A DNA stretch of 42,912 bases from Desulfovibrio sp. (GTDB taxonomy: Bacteria; Desulfobacterota; Desulfovibrionia; Desulfovibrionales; Desulfovibrionaceae). Below are positions 15,265 to 25,838 of this stretch, in pieces. The notes under the pieces are model-generated. The model did no database searches and was not told where the DNA came from. It saw nothing but the letters and a program-made list of their open reading frames with translations. Within the stretch, counting starts at the first letter, position 1; every line of letters starts with the position of its first letter. The position numbers and the translations under genes are program-made. The DNA is taken from positions 60,399-103,310 of the forward strand of contig NZ_JAHZAA010000005.1 in the NCBI RefSeq assembly GCF_019424165.1. The letters run 5' to 3'.

Positions 15265-16236
15265 ATGATCAAAGCCCGTGTATACGTGACCCGTGCTCTT
15301 TTGCCTGAAGCCCTCACACTGCTGCGCTCACGCTGCCATGTGGACGTGGGGCCGGAAAATGGCCTTCGCGGCGAAGATCTTGTGGAGGCCCTGCGCGGGG
15401 CGGATGCTATTATTGCCACCGGGGTACGTCTTGGGCCTGACGCCCTGGACGCCCTGGCTCCTTCCTGCAAGGTTATTTGCAGCTACGGCGTGGGGTATGA
15501 CCATATCCCCGTGGAAGAAGCCACCCGGCGCGGCATTTGGGTGACACACAATCCCGATGCCGTCACCGCGGATACGGCGGATCTGGCCATGGCACTCATG
15601 TTGGGGGTAGCCCGCAAATTGCGTGACTGCGACCTTACCGTGCGCAACGATGTGGCCCCCTGGGGAGTAGCCATGCATATGGGGCTGCGTGTGAGCGGCA
15701 AAGCGCTTGGGCTGGCAGGCAGCGGGCGCATAGCCCTGGCAGTGGCGAGGCGCGCACAAGGGTTTGGCATGCGCCTTGCCTATACCGGCCGCCACAGAAA
15801 TGAAACATTTGAGGCCGCCACGGGAGCGCGCTACCTGGACAAGAAAGAGCTGCTGGCATCATCGGATTTCGTGAGTCTGCACATCCCGCTGACGCCCGAA
15901 ACACGGCATTATATTGGCGCTGCGGATTTGGCGCTGATGCAGCCGCATGCTGTGCTTGTCAATACTGCACGCGGAGCGGTGGTGGATGAAGAAGCCTTGG
16001 TGGAAGCCCTTGAAGGAGGCCGTCTTGGTGGTGCGGGGTTGGATGTTTTTGAGCGTGAGCCGCATGCGCACCCGGGGCTGCGCCAACTGCCCAACGTGCT
16101 GATGACGCCGCATCGTGGCGTAGCCACGCCGGACTCCCTGATAGATATGGGAGAAGCTTGCGCGCGCAAGATTTTTGATACGCTGGACGGCAGGTTACCG
16201 CAAGACTGCCTGAACCCGCACGCCCGCAAGGCATGA
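15265..16236 (+). CDS. D-isomer-specific 2-hydroxyacid dehydrogenase
   Basis: An NAD(P)-dependent reductase/dehydrogenase of 2-oxo/2-hydroxy acids, of the glyoxylate/hydroxypyruvate reductase or phosphoglycerate dehydrogenase-like type. It has 323 residues, normal for the short form without an ACT domain. The nucleotide-binding motif is GSGRIA (152-157). The catalytic triad is visible: Arg236 in NTARGAVVDE, Glu265 in DVFEREPH and His283 in TPHRGVAT. GGGAG at 15255-15259 sits before the ATG. It stands alone, with an inverted repeat upstream and a strong terminator 5 nt downstream. The exact substrate cannot be told from sequence alone. Confidence 0.9.
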   Translation: MIKARVYVTRALLPEALTLLRSRCHVDVGPENGLRGEDLVEALRGADAIIATGVRLGPDALDALAPSCKVICSYGVGYDHIPVEEATRRGIWVTHNPDAVTADTADLAMALMLGVARKLRDCDLTVRNDVAPWGVAMHMGLRVSGKALGLAGSGRIALAVARRAQGFGMRLAYTGRHRNETFEAATGARYLDKKELLASSDFVSLHIPLTPETRHYIGAADLALMQPHAVLVNTARGAVVDEEALVEALEGGRLGGAGLDVFEREPHAHPGLRQLPNVLMTPHRGVATPDSLIDMGEACARKIFDTLDGRLPQDCLNPHARKA

Positions 16237-16240
16237 ATGA

Positions 16241-16270
16241 AAAAGGCCGCCCACACAGGGGCGGCCTTTT
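16241..16270 (+). terminator. Rho-independent terminator after the 2-hydroxyacid dehydrogenase
   Basis: A perfect 12 bp stem (AAAAGGCCGCCC at 16241-16252 with its complement at 16259-16270, 6 nt loop) ends in TTTT. With A4 on the other side it could also act on transcripts from the right, ending the convergent ABC transporter operon. Confidence 0.88.
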
Positions 16271-16429
16271 CGCTATTGCAGTCTCGCACCGTAGGGCGAG
16301 AGCACATTGTTTTTACGAGGGGTACATCCTCAATGTTCTTACAGCGCTTGTTGCGGCATTTGAGCACGCGGACAAACTGCGGAACATATACTCGCGCCGC
16401 CGCCGGGGCAGTAGTGCGGCAAACGTACC

Positions 16430-17185
16430 CTAATGCGAGATAATGCTGGCAAGAAAGTCTTTGGCGCGCTGGGTTTGCGGGCTGTCAAAAAACTGCTCTT
16501 TGGGCGTGTCTTCAAGAATAAGCCCTTCTTCCATAAAGAGCACCCTGTGGGCAACCTTGCGGGCAAAGCCCATTTCGTGCGTTACCACCATCATGGTCAT
16601 GCCTTCATAGGCAAGCTCAACCATAACATCCAGCACTTCGTTAATCATTTCAGGGTCAAGAGCCGAAGTCGGCTCGTCAAAAAGCATGGCCACGGGGTCC
16701 ATGCACAGGGCGCGCGCTATGGCCACGCGTTGCTGCTGCCCGCCGGAAAGCTGCGCGGGGTACTTTTCCGTGTGCTGGTCAAGGCCAACGCGGCTCAGAA
16801 GGGTAAGGGCCTTTTCTCTGGCTTCTTCATGATTTCTTTTGAGTACTTTTTCCTGGGCCAGAATCAGGTTGTGAATGATATTCAGGTGCGGAAAAAGCTC
16901 AAAATGTTGAAAGACCATGCCGACACGGCTACGCAGGGCCGCAAGGTTTGTGCGCTTGCTGGTGACCTCGATTCCGTTGACGAATATCTGTCCGCCCTGC
17001 ACAGGTTCAAGACCGTTGACGGTCTTGATCAGCGTGGACTTGCCCGAGCCGGAAGGCCCGCACACCACCACCACCTCGCCTTTGTGGATGCTGGTTGTGC
17101 AGTCGCGCAACACGTTAAAATCGCCGTACCACTTGGATACGTTGTTCAGGACGATCATTGCTTCTTCGGTGGGTATATTCTTCAT
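16430..17185 (-). CDS. gltL: Amino-acid ABC transporter ATP-binding protein (GltL/GlnQ type)
   Basis: The ATPase subunit of a polar amino-acid importer, 251 residues. Walker A is GPSGSGKST, the Q-loop is in VFQHFELFPH, the signature is LSGGQQQR, Walker B is MLFDEPTSALDP and the switch His is in VVTHEMGFA. Its ATGA start overlaps the stop of the permease gene, a translational coupling arrangement. A second Met at residue 10 (MIVLNNV) is an alternative start. It is the last gene of gltI-gltJ-gltK-gltL. Confidence 0.93.
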   Translation of the reverse strand: MKNIPTEEAMIVLNNVSKWYGDFNVLRDCTTSIHKGEVVVVCGPSGSGKSTLIKTVNGLEPVQGGQIFVNGIEVTSKRTNLAALRSRVGMVFQHFELFPHLNIIHNLILAQEKVLKRNHEEAREKALTLLSRVGLDQHTEKYPAQLSGGQQQRVAIARALCMDPVAMLFDEPTSALDPEMINEVLDVMVELAYEGMTMMVVTHEMGFARKVAHRVLFMEEGLILEDTPKEQFFDSPQTQRAKDFLASIISH

Positions 17186-17859
17186 AGCTTGAGTCTCTTT
17201 TTTACCACGGTTACGGCCAGGGAAACGCAGAAGCAGACCACAAAGTAGCCGGCGCCCGCAAAGAGCACCATTTCTATTTCATAGCCGGTGGTCTTGCCTA
17301 TGTTGGTGGCAGTGCGGAAAAAGTCCGCAAGGCCTAGGATGTATACAAGGGCCGTGTCCTGAAACAAAATCACGCCCTGTGTGAGCAGCAGGGGCGTCAT
17401 GACGCGGAAAGCCTGCGGCAGAATGACATAGATAAGCGTTTGCGACTTGGTCATGCCGAGGGCAAGGGCCGCGTAGTTCTGCCCTCTGGAGACGCTGTTC
17501 ATGCCCGCCCGTATTATTTCGGAATAATAGGCGGCCTCAAAAGCGGTAAAGGCCACCATGGCGGAGACAAGGCGGATATCGGTCAATGGCGACAGATTGA
17601 GAAATTTTGTTAAAAATTGCGGCACGATAAGATAAAACCACAGCAATACCATAACCAGCGGGATGGAGCGGAAGCAGTTGACGTAGGCCGCCGCAAGCCA
17701 GCGCAAGGGCGCATAGATAGAGATGCGGGCCACAGCCAGAAGCGTGCCGAGTACCATGCCCAGAATGATGGACGTGATCGTTATCTTGAGCGTTACCAGA
17801 ATGCCTTTTTGCAGTAGCGGCAGGCTTTGTTCAATGATGCTCCAGTCAAAATCAAGCAT
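17182..17859 (-). CDS. gltK: Amino-acid ABC transporter permease (GltK type)
   Basis: A 225-residue HisM/GlnP-family permease with about five membrane segments. The EAA loop that contacts the ATPase is EIIRAGMNSVSRGQNYAALALGM, with the usual conserved glycine. It overlaps gltJ by 8 nt and gltL by 4 nt. The two permeases would form a heterodimer. Glutamate/aspartate is the likeliest substrate from the gltIJKL order, but glutamine cannot be excluded. Confidence 0.92.
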   Translation of the reverse strand: MLDFDWSIIEQSLPLLQKGILVTLKITITSIILGMVLGTLLAVARISIYAPLRWLAAAYVNCFRSIPLVMVLLWFYLIVPQFLTKFLNLSPLTDIRLVSAMVAFTAFEAAYYSEIIRAGMNSVSRGQNYAALALGMTKSQTLIYVILPQAFRVMTPLLLTQGVILFQDTALVYILGLADFFRTATNIGKTTGYEIEMVLFAGAGYFVVCFCVSLAVTVVKKRLKL

Positions 17860-18601
17860 TTTTGCCTCCCATGCCGGTGGAGGGCAGCCGCATTTTCTTT
17901 TCCAGCATCTTCATGGCCCGCATGACGATAAAGTTCAAAAACACATACGACAGCGTGACCGCAATAAAGGATTCATAGGCAAACCCGGAAAACTCGAGCA
18001 GACGGTTAGCCTGCGAGGTCAGTTCCACAAGGCCTATGGTAGAGGCCACGGCCGTGTTTTTGACCATATTGAGCATTTCAGAGGTCAACGGCGGTGTGAT
18101 GATGCGGTAAGCATTGGGAAGCAGCACGTGAACGTAGGTTTGCGGCAGGGTAAGGCCCAGTGCCAGTCCGGCATAGCGCTGCCCCTGTGACAGGGCCAGA
18201 ATGCCCGAACGTACCTGTTCGCATACGCGTGCCCCCGTGAACAGGCCCAGCGCGCAGGTTGAAAGAATGAAAAACTGGGCGTTGGGGTTCAGTTCAGACT
18301 TGAACCACACGCTGATGTCACGGGGTAAAAGGTCGGGAGCGGCCAGATACCAGATGAAAAACTGGACGATAAGCGGAATGTTACGAAAAATGGCGACATA
18401 GGTAGCGCCTACAGTCCGCAGGGCCTTGCTGGGCAAAGTGCGCAGAATTCCAAAAAACGAGCCTATAATGAAGGCTACAATCCAGGCACAGACAAAAAGA
18501 GCCGTGGTGGTCAGAAAGCCGTCTATCAACCAGTTAAGGTAGGTGACGTTTCCGAACGGTGCTTGCTCAAAAAATATGCCCCAGTTCCAGTTAGCCTGCA
18601 T
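17852..18601 (-). CDS. gltJ: Amino-acid ABC transporter permease (GltJ type)
   Basis: A 249-residue permease. The long N-terminal extension before the first membrane segment (residues 1-28) is typical of GltJ, and membrane segments follow through to residue 230. The EAA loop is in EQVRSGILALSQGQRYAGLALGL, and the FRNIPLIVQFFIWYL segment is characteristic of the family. It starts 119 nt after gltI, with a stable hairpin in the gap, and overlaps gltK by 8 nt. Confidence 0.92.
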   Translation of the reverse strand: MQANWNWGIFFEQAPFGNVTYLNWLIDGFLTTTALFVCAWIVAFIIGSFFGILRTLPSKALRTVGATYVAIFRNIPLIVQFFIWYLAAPDLLPRDISVWFKSELNPNAQFFILSTCALGLFTGARVCEQVRSGILALSQGQRYAGLALGLTLPQTYVHVLLPNAYRIITPPLTSEMLNMVKNTAVASTIGLVELTSQANRLLEFSGFAYESFIAVTLSYVFLNFIVMRAMKMLEKKMRLPSTGMGGKNA

Positions 18602-18667
18602 CAGAAAAATCCATCCATAGAGATAAAGCGTATTTCATGGTGCCTCGTAGCGCGGGCTGGTCTGACG

Positions 18668-18702
18668 GCGAAGCGCCAGCGAGTGTCCTGCTGGCGCTTC
18701 GC
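18668..18702 (-). other. Stable intercistronic hairpin between gltI and gltJ
   Basis: A perfect 13 bp stem (GCGAAGCGCCAGC at 18668-18680 with its complement at 18690-18702) has a 9 nt loop and no T-tract. Hairpins at this place in ABC operons commonly protect the binding-protein part of the mRNA and reduce permease expression. That role is inferred here. Confidence 0.75.
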
Positions 18703-18720
18703 ATTCCAAAGCAAAAATAA

Positions 18721-19629
18721 TTAGTTCAGGGCCTTGTCGTTGGGGGCCTTGAAGAGATTCTTCATTTCATCGGACATGTCAAAGTCCATGTTCATGCCCT
18801 TGGGAGGGATGGGCTGCTTGAACCAGCGGGTGTAGGCCGTTTCAGCCTCACCGTTGAGCTGCAGTTCGGCAATGGCGTCGTCAACCAGCTTCTTGAAAGC
18901 GGTATCACCCTTGCGCACCATGCAGCCGTAAGCTTCAAAACTTTGCGGTGTTCCCACGATAACCCATTCGGCGGGCTTTTTGGCTTTGGCCCGTTCGCCG
19001 GCAAGAAGGGCGTCGTCAATGAAAAAGGCCACGGCACGGCCAGATTCCACGGTACGGAAGGAATCGCCGTGATCCTTGGTGCTGATGATGCTGATGCCGA
19101 GTTTTTTCTCGTCATTCATCTTGTTCAGCAGCATTTCCGAGGTGGTTCCGGCGGTAACGGCAACATTTTTGCCCTTGAGGTCGTCAAAGTCCTTGATGCC
19201 CGAATCTTTGTGAGTCAGCAGGCGGGTCCCCACAATGAAGAGGGTATTGGAAAAATCAACCTGCTGCTGGCGGTCGGCATTGTTGGTGGTAGAGCCACAT
19301 TCGAAGTCGTAGGTGCCGTTCTGGAGCAGGGGGATGCGGTTTTGCGATGTAATGGGCACAAAACGCACTTTCAGGTTGGGCATGTTGAGCTGTTTTTTTA
19401 CGGCTTCAACAATCTTGTTGGAGTAGTCTTGCGAGTAGCCTATGACGTTTTGTTGCAGGTCATAGTAAGAAAATGGCACGGAGGATTCCCGATGCCCCAT
19501 AGTGATAACGCCGGTTTCCTTGATTTTTTTCAGCGTTCCGGTCAGTTCTTCAGCCTGCGAAGCAGTGTGGGCCGTGGCAAGAAGAAGCAGGGCCGCCAGG
19601 GCGGATAAAAGGGTTTTCTTCAGGGTCAT
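18721..19629 (-). CDS. gltI: Periplasmic glutamate/aspartate-type binding protein
   Basis: The substrate-binding protein of the ABC importer, 302 residues. A signal peptide covers residues 1-26 (cleavage after ASQA). The mature domain is a family 3 solute-binding fold: GVITMGHRESSVPFSYYD at the start, the substrate-site region FECGSTTNNADRQQQVDFS, and the second lobe from about residue 150 (VAVTAGTTSEMLL). AGGAGG lies just before the ATG. The promoter candidate lies about 360 nt upstream, which gives an unusually long leader. Confidence 0.93.
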   Translation of the reverse strand: MTLKKTLLSALAALLLLATAHTASQAEELTGTLKKIKETGVITMGHRESSVPFSYYDLQQNVIGYSQDYSNKIVEAVKKQLNMPNLKVRFVPITSQNRIPLLQNGTYDFECGSTTNNADRQQQVDFSNTLFIVGTRLLTHKDSGIKDFDDLKGKNVAVTAGTTSEMLLNKMNDEKKLGISIISTKDHGDSFRTVESGRAVAFFIDDALLAGERAKAKKPAEWVIVGTPQSFEAYGCMVRKGDTAFKKLVDDAIAELQLNGEAETAYTRWFKQPIPPKGMNMDFDMSDEMKNLFKAPNDKALN

Positions 19630-20140
19630 GGTTTCCTCCTAAAAAGTGGCATTGCTTGGGAGCAACATTTTGGATTTGTTTCGATAAACGTCCCCAAAAA
19701 TCCCTTGCGGGAAAAGTTGTGTACCTTAAAGTTTTTAACCGCCAGTCCGGCGGGATGCGCGGGGTACTGGCGGGGTTTGCCGCAGAAGTTTCTTGTTTGT
19801 GCGGCTGCGTACCCTGCAAAAAATGAGAATACGCCCCCTTCATCGCGCCGCCGGAGCAGCGTGTTGCGTGGCATGGCCTTGTGGCCTGGTGTTTGTACGG
19901 GGTATGCAGCCAGTCGCATAACATCAGGACAGGCAAGGCATTATGATGAAAAAAAACAGAAGTTACCACCCCGTATAACCTGATTAGTTTTATAAATAAT
20001 GAACGCCTTGTCAACAAATTATGAAAATATTGTTTAAACTACGTGTATTTATTCCGGATTACGCATGCTGCGCGCAGCATGTTTGCCGCCTGGCACACGG
20101 CTGTACGGGTGTCGGCAAGCCTGGCGGCAGATGGTGATGA
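19630..20140 (-). other. Long leader and upstream region of the glt operon
   Basis: This 500 nt region has no supportable gene. Going towards gltI on the minus strand it holds a perfect 18 nt palindrome CATGCTGCGCGCAGCATG (20064-20081), the promoter, a weak 6 bp hairpin followed by eight Ts (T-run at 19956-19949), and an 8 bp stem (19739-19746 with 19766-19773). A short TCCC/GGGA hairpin followed by a T-run lies nearer gltI. Several of these could act in attenuation, but none matches a riboswitch I recognise. Open frames here have no domains or ribosome-binding sites. Confidence 0.4.
19987..20014 (-). promoter_or_regulatory. Sigma-70-type promoter candidate for the glt operon
   Basis: On the minus strand, TTGACA (20014-20009) is followed by a 16 nt spacer and TAAAAC (19992-19987). 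The -35 match is perfect and the -10 matches 4 of 6. The start would be near 19980, giving a leader of about 350 nt before gltI. Confidence 0.55.
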
Positions 20141-20170
20141 ATAAAAAACGCCAGGTTGAAAACCTGGCGT
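20141..20170 (-). terminator. Rho-independent terminator of the repeat-protein gene
   Basis: A 10 bp perfect stem (20148-20157 with 20161-20170) with a 3 nt loop is followed on the minus strand by six Ts. It lies 34 nt after the stop codon of the 20204-21427 gene. Confidence 0.85.
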
Positions 20171-20203
20171 GGAATATCCATATGCGCTGCCTCTGCGGGC
20201 AGG

Positions 20204-21427
20204 TCAGATGTTGAGATTGAGTCCCGCCAGAACACTCATATTGCCGTTGGAGTAATTCCCAAAATAAGAACTGGCGTTGCCGGATCCGGCCCACCATGCG
20301 GCCATGGATTCTATCTGTATGCGTTTGCGCATTTCTGAAGGCGATGCCTGCATGGCCTTGCGGGCATCGTCAAGGCCGGAAAGGGCCTCTATCTGCTGAT
20401 ACTGCTTGACCAGTGCGGGATTGTCGTCAAAAAATTTCTGTATCTTGGCCTTGTCCGGGCTGTCGCTGATAACGGTGACGCTGCCATTGGCGTTGACCTG
20501 AAGCGTGAACTGCACGTCCGGTGATATGCCAAGGTTGTTCAACCCCTTGGAGAGGGTGCTCCCCAGGTCGCTTTTGTCAAGAAGGGCCTGTATGTCGGCA
20601 AGCTCGCCATTGTTGATGACAACCTGAACGTTGCCGGCCTGGCCCAGCTTGAGACTGGCAGCGGAAGCGTCTATGCCCTGTTTTTTCAACTGGCTGGCCA
20701 GGTTTTCTGCCATGCCGGTATTTTCTGCCAGCCACGTGTTGATTTCGTCAGCCTGCGCGTGCTCGCCGCTGACCACGAGTTTGCCTTCGCTGTCGAGAAC
20801 AAACGTTACAGGTGAAGTGAGATCCACCCCCATGCCGACAAGAGCCGAGCGCAGTTTGGCGCTCTGTTCGCTATTGGCATCAAGGGCGGTTTGCGTGGCG
20901 GTCTGGGCGGTGTTGACGATTTTGAGTTTCCCGGTGTCGCTCAGCTTCATGCTTACCGTGGTGTTTGCGGCAAGTCCTGAAGCGGCCAGGCTTGAGCGTA
21001 ATTCCATGCCGAGCGAGGGATTGACGTCCAGCCAGGCCTGGGCGTTTTTTTGATCCGAGGCATTGGGGCTTGCCGCGCTCAGGCTGCCGTCCGTATTGAG
21101 GGTAAAGGTGATATCTTCGGGGTTGCTGACGGCCAGGCCCGCGAAACCGTTTTTGACATTTTCATTGAATGTCGCCAGCAACTGTTCACGATATTTGGTT
21201 ATCTGGCTGAATGTAACCCGGCTGTCAGCCGGAAGGCCCATGGATTCCATCGCATACTTGGTCAGTTCGACCATGCTGGAAACCTGATTGGTCATGGATA
21301 CTTCGGGGCTGAACAGCTTGTTCAGGGAGTTGGACGCGCTGCCGGAGGAGTTGCCTGTGCTTTTCAGCTGCTGCCCCTGCCATTGCAGCATGGCTGTACT
21401 GTAGCTGTTGACGCTGGATATGCTCAT
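20204..21427 (-). CDS. Repeat protein of unknown function behind a sigma-54-type promoter
   Basis: A 407-residue protein I do not recognise. It has no signal peptide or membrane segment and almost no Cys. The N-terminus MSISSVNSYSTAMLQWQGQQ is Ser/Gln-rich, like the unprocessed ends of flagellar rod/hook/filament proteins. From about residue 100 to 350 there are roughly four degenerate repeats of about 65 residues, each with a strand pair around [IV]xFxLxxxGxLxV, then D-xxx-I/AxxWLxxN and Lxxx-L-x(3)-GI (for example VTFVLDSEGKLVVSG, VQFTLQVNANGSVTV). The C-terminus is Gly/Asn/Ser-rich and ends in LAGLNLNI. The ATG at 21427 has a G-rich Shine-Dalgarno. The gene stands alone, with a sigma-54-type promoter and its own terminator. 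A flagellar-coregulated or flagellar-exported role is inferred, not shown. Confidence 0.7.
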   Translation of the reverse strand: MSISSVNSYSTAMLQWQGQQLKSTGNSSGSASNSLNKLFSPEVSMTNQVSSMVELTKYAMESMGLPADSRVTFSQITKYREQLLATFNENVKNGFAGLAVSNPEDITFTLNTDGSLSAASPNASDQKNAQAWLDVNPSLGMELRSSLAASGLAANTTVSMKLSDTGKLKIVNTAQTATQTALDANSEQSAKLRSALVGMGVDLTSPVTFVLDSEGKLVVSGEHAQADEINTWLAENTGMAENLASQLKKQGIDASAASLKLGQAGNVQVVINNGELADIQALLDKSDLGSTLSKGLNNLGISPDVQFTLQVNANGSVTVISDSPDKAKIQKFFDDNPALVKQYQQIEALSGLDDARKAMQASPSEMRKRIQIESMAAWWAGSGNASSYFGNYSNGNMSVLAGLNLNI

Positions 21428-21475
21428 GAGTCCCCCCGGCAAAAATTGCTTTGAAAATATCTGCTCATAGTTTTA

Positions 21476-21491
21476 TGCAAAATGTGGTCCA
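21476..21491 (-). promoter_or_regulatory. Sigma-54-type promoter of the repeat-protein gene
   Basis: On the minus strand TGGACC-acatt-TTGCA matches TGGCAC-N5-TTGCW at 9 of 11 specified bases, with correct GG-to-GC spacing. The transcript would start near 21465, about 38 nt before the ATG. It is the second such site in the window, after the fliF one. Confidence 0.65.
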
Positions 21492-21618
21492 TAGATTGTG
21501 ATATGTATTTTTTACCTTGTTCATCAGTATGTTATTGTGCTCGTTTGCTGAAAAAATACTCATAAAACAAGTCGTTCCCAAGATGGACAGGCCACATAAA
21601 ATAGGCTAGAGAGCGAGC

Positions 21619-22617
<999 letters not shown>

Positions 22618-25047
22618 CTTTCTGGCGCTTGTTCAGGCGCTGAGGACGCGGCATCATTGCGGATGGGGGCTTGCGGCCCTCATTCTTACTCTTCTGGCTC
22701 TTTCGCTTCTGGCGGGAGCCAATTTTGAAGTTGTCCCCAGAATTTATGTGGCTGGTCAGGTGGCGGATTCGGACGTCATTGCCGACCGCGACCTGCTGGT
22801 GGAAGACACGCAGGCCACCAAGGCCCGCCGCAAGCAGGTGCTGTTTCTTCAGCCGCCGGTTTACGACCTGAGCCTTGAGCCGTATGTGGCCTTTCAGAGT
22901 CGTATTGTGGAGGTTCTGCGCAGCATCAATAACGGTGTGGACTACAGGACCCAGGCAGGCCCCCTGCAAAGGCTGGCCGATGAACTGACGCCGCCCGTGG
23001 CCGACGAGGTTTTGCCCGAGCTGGCGCAGCCGCAGGTGCAGGAATATCTGCTGAAAATCCTGCTGCCCAGTATTCGCGAGCATATGGCCGAAGGGCTTGT
23101 GGGCGACATCCGTTCCGCTCGGGTGGGCCGTAGCGGCGTTATCATACGCAATCTTGACAACAATACGGAAATGCTGCGCCCGGAAGTTTCCAATCTGCCG
23201 GATGTACAGTCTTTTCTTGCGGAAATTTCTTCCGTCATCCGTCAGGTTCCTACCCTGAACCCGCAATCCCGCCGGGCCATCAATATTCTGCTGTCCGCCA
23301 CCATGCCCGCCTCGCTCACGCTTAACCGCGAATCCACGCAAAAGCGCGGCAACGCCGTTATGGGAATGGTGGAACCCGTTTACTATCAGATTCTCAAGGG
23401 TGAACTGTTGCTGCGCAAGGGCGAGCGCGTAAGCCGCGAACAGCAGATAAAGCTACAGACCCTGTACAAATCCGCTTCAGATCCCATGCACTGGTGCGCG
23501 GCTGCGGGAACATTTATTTGTGCTTTGCTGCTGGCTGTGGGCTTTTTTGTGGCTCCCAGCGGCAAGCCCGGCACGCCGCTGCGCTGCAAGGACATGCTGC
23601 TCATTTCACTGGTGCTGCTGCTGTTCAGCGCAGGGGCCAAGATTGTTTATGTGCTTGGCTTGCGCATGGACAGTGTGACGTTTCTTAAAACGCTGAGCCT
23701 GGGCTTTCCTGTGGCCGGGGCAGTGGGGCTGGTAGCCATGGTTTTTGCTGCCAGGCGCTACTGCACCATGGGCCTTTTGCTGTCTTTCTTTACCATGCTC
23801 ATGTTTCAGGAAGGATTTTATTACTTCCTGTACCAGTTCCTGGGCGGCATGCTGGCTACATGGCTTGTGACCAATGCCCAAAGCCGGCAGGACGTGGTGT
23901 GGAGCGTCATTCCCCTCACCATCGGGCAATCCCTTATCTGGCTGGGTACGGCCCTGCTTTCGCAAACCGTTCCGGCGGATCTGCCCATGCAGCTTGCGGC
24001 CGTGGCCATCAACAGCCTTTTGTCGCTTATTCTGCTTTTTGCTGTCAGCCCGGTACTGGAACTCAGTTTCGGCTACAGTACGCGCTTCCGCCTTATGGAG
24101 CTTATGAGCCTTGAGCAGCCTCTCATGCAGGAGCTTATGGTCACGGTTCCCGGCACCTATCACCATTCGCTGGTGGTTTCCAATATGGTGGAGGCGGGTG
24201 CAAAGGCCATCGGGGCCAACAGCTTGTTGTGCAAGGTGGCGGCCCTGTACCATGACGTGGGCAAGTTGTCTTATCCCGAATATTTCATTGAAAACCAGTT
24301 CGGTGGCCCCAACAAGCACGACAAGCTCGCGCCTTCCATGAGCGCGCTTATTTTGCTGTCGCACGTCAAAAAAGGTACGGAACTGGCCGAACGCTACAAG
24401 CTCGGCCAGGACATTGCGGATATTATCAGTCAGCATCACGGTACACGACTTATCCGCTTCTTTTACCAGAAAGCCATAAATATGGGCGAAAAGCCCAGAG
24501 AGTCTGATTACAGCTACGTGGGACCGCGCCCGCAAACCAAGGAAGCCGCCATCCTCATGCTGGCCGACTCGGTGGAGGCCTCCAGCCGCACACTTAGCGA
24601 CCCCACTCCGGCCCGCATCAAGAGCCATATTGACACCATCATCAAGGGCATCTTCTCGGAAGGGCAGCTGGATGAATCCGAGCTGACCTTCAAGGATCTG
24701 CATTATCTCAGCGAGAATTTCCAGCGCATTCTTACGGGCATCTTTCACCAGCGCATAGCCTATCCCGACGCCAAGATACGTGACGTGGCCAAGGCTGCGG
24801 GCAGGCCCGAAGGCAGGGCAGAGGGCAAGGGCGTTCAATCCGCTGCGCCGACAGCGGCCCCCACGGGTCAGACGCGGCAGCAGCCCCGAACTGGCGCGGA
24901 CAGGGCGGCGGAAGTGCCGGGAGCGCGTGAAGAGCCTGATGCGGCTGGCATGCCTGCTGCGGAAAAGCCCGCCGAGGCAGGCGCAACGGCAGGAGGCGCC
25001 CCGGTGGCCGGAACCCCCCGCAACGGGCCTTCGGGCAACGGTGTGCG

Positions 25048-25524
25048 GTGAAGCCGCCCCCGGAAGCCATGAGCGTGCGTGTTTTTCGCCGCTATCCGTC
25101 AGGATGCGCGCTTGCGCCGCTGCACTGGCGTCAGATGCGTACCGCCCTGCGGGCCATGCTGGCTGTATCTGCTGCGCCGTGTGGAGGGCAGGCCCCTGAG
25201 GGGGTGGAGTTATATCTGCTGGATGATGCGGCAGTGGCAAGGGCCAATGCCGGGCATCTGGGCTGCACGGGACCCACCAATATTCTTTCTTTTCCCGGCG
25301 GATCCGGTTTTCCCGGCGCTCTGCTGCTTTCTCTGGATACGTTGCGGCGGGAATGCCTGCTGTACGGGCAGGACCCGGCCGAGCACGTCGTGCGGCTTCT
25401 GGCTCACGGTATGGGCCATTTGTACGGTCTGGACCACGGCCCGGTTATGGACGATCTTTGTGAGCGCCATATGGAGGCTGCCTGGGCGGCCTTGTGTGAC
25501 GAAGAGGTGTGCCTGGGCGCTTAA
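25048..25524 (+). CDS. ybeY: Endoribonuclease/rRNA maturation factor YbeY
   Basis: A UPF0054 zinc-dependent RNase family member involved in 16S rRNA maturation and ribosome quality control, 158 residues. The zinc motif H-x3-H-x5-H is present as HGMGHLYGLDH (His120, His124, His130), and the PTNILSFP strand is present. The Arg usually found just before this strand is not obvious here (AGHLGCTGPTN). The GTG at 25048 overlaps the upstream stop (GTGA); an ATG at 25069 would shorten the protein by seven residues. Confidence 0.88.
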   Translation: MKPPPEAMSVRVFRRYPSGCALAPLHWRQMRTALRAMLAVSAAPCGGQAPEGVELYLLDDAAVARANAGHLGCTGPTNILSFPGGSGFPGALLLSLDTLRRECLLYGQDPAEHVVRLLAHGMGHLYGLDHGPVMDDLCERHMEAAWAALCDEEVCLGA

Positions 25525-25838
25525 AGACCGTGTTGCCCCGCATGCGGGTGCAGACTCCGGGATGCGCAGACAGGCATGGCCGCGAATTTGCTTCAAACGG
25601 CTTTTGCCTGCCGCAAAACGTCAATACAAAGCAGGCAGTCTGGCATCGAAACAGGGCGGAACGGCTTATTGTGCACTGCTTTGACGGCTGCGGGCAAGGC
25701 GCTCGTCACCAAGGCATAATGCGAAGCCCCGTCAACGGTTTTGGGGATGAAACACGCAGTTCCGCTGTTTGATTTATGGTCGTACCCGCAGTGAACGCCG
25801 TAATATTTTGAGAGCCTATGTCCGCAAGGCAGCGTGTT
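25525..25838. other. Intergenic region after ybeY
   Basis: These 314 nt lie between two convergent genes (ybeY and the CCA-enzyme-like gene). I see no gene and no classical terminator with a T-tract. The one structured element is the palindrome at 25846-25870, which overlaps the end of the minus-strand gene next door. Confidence 0.5.
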
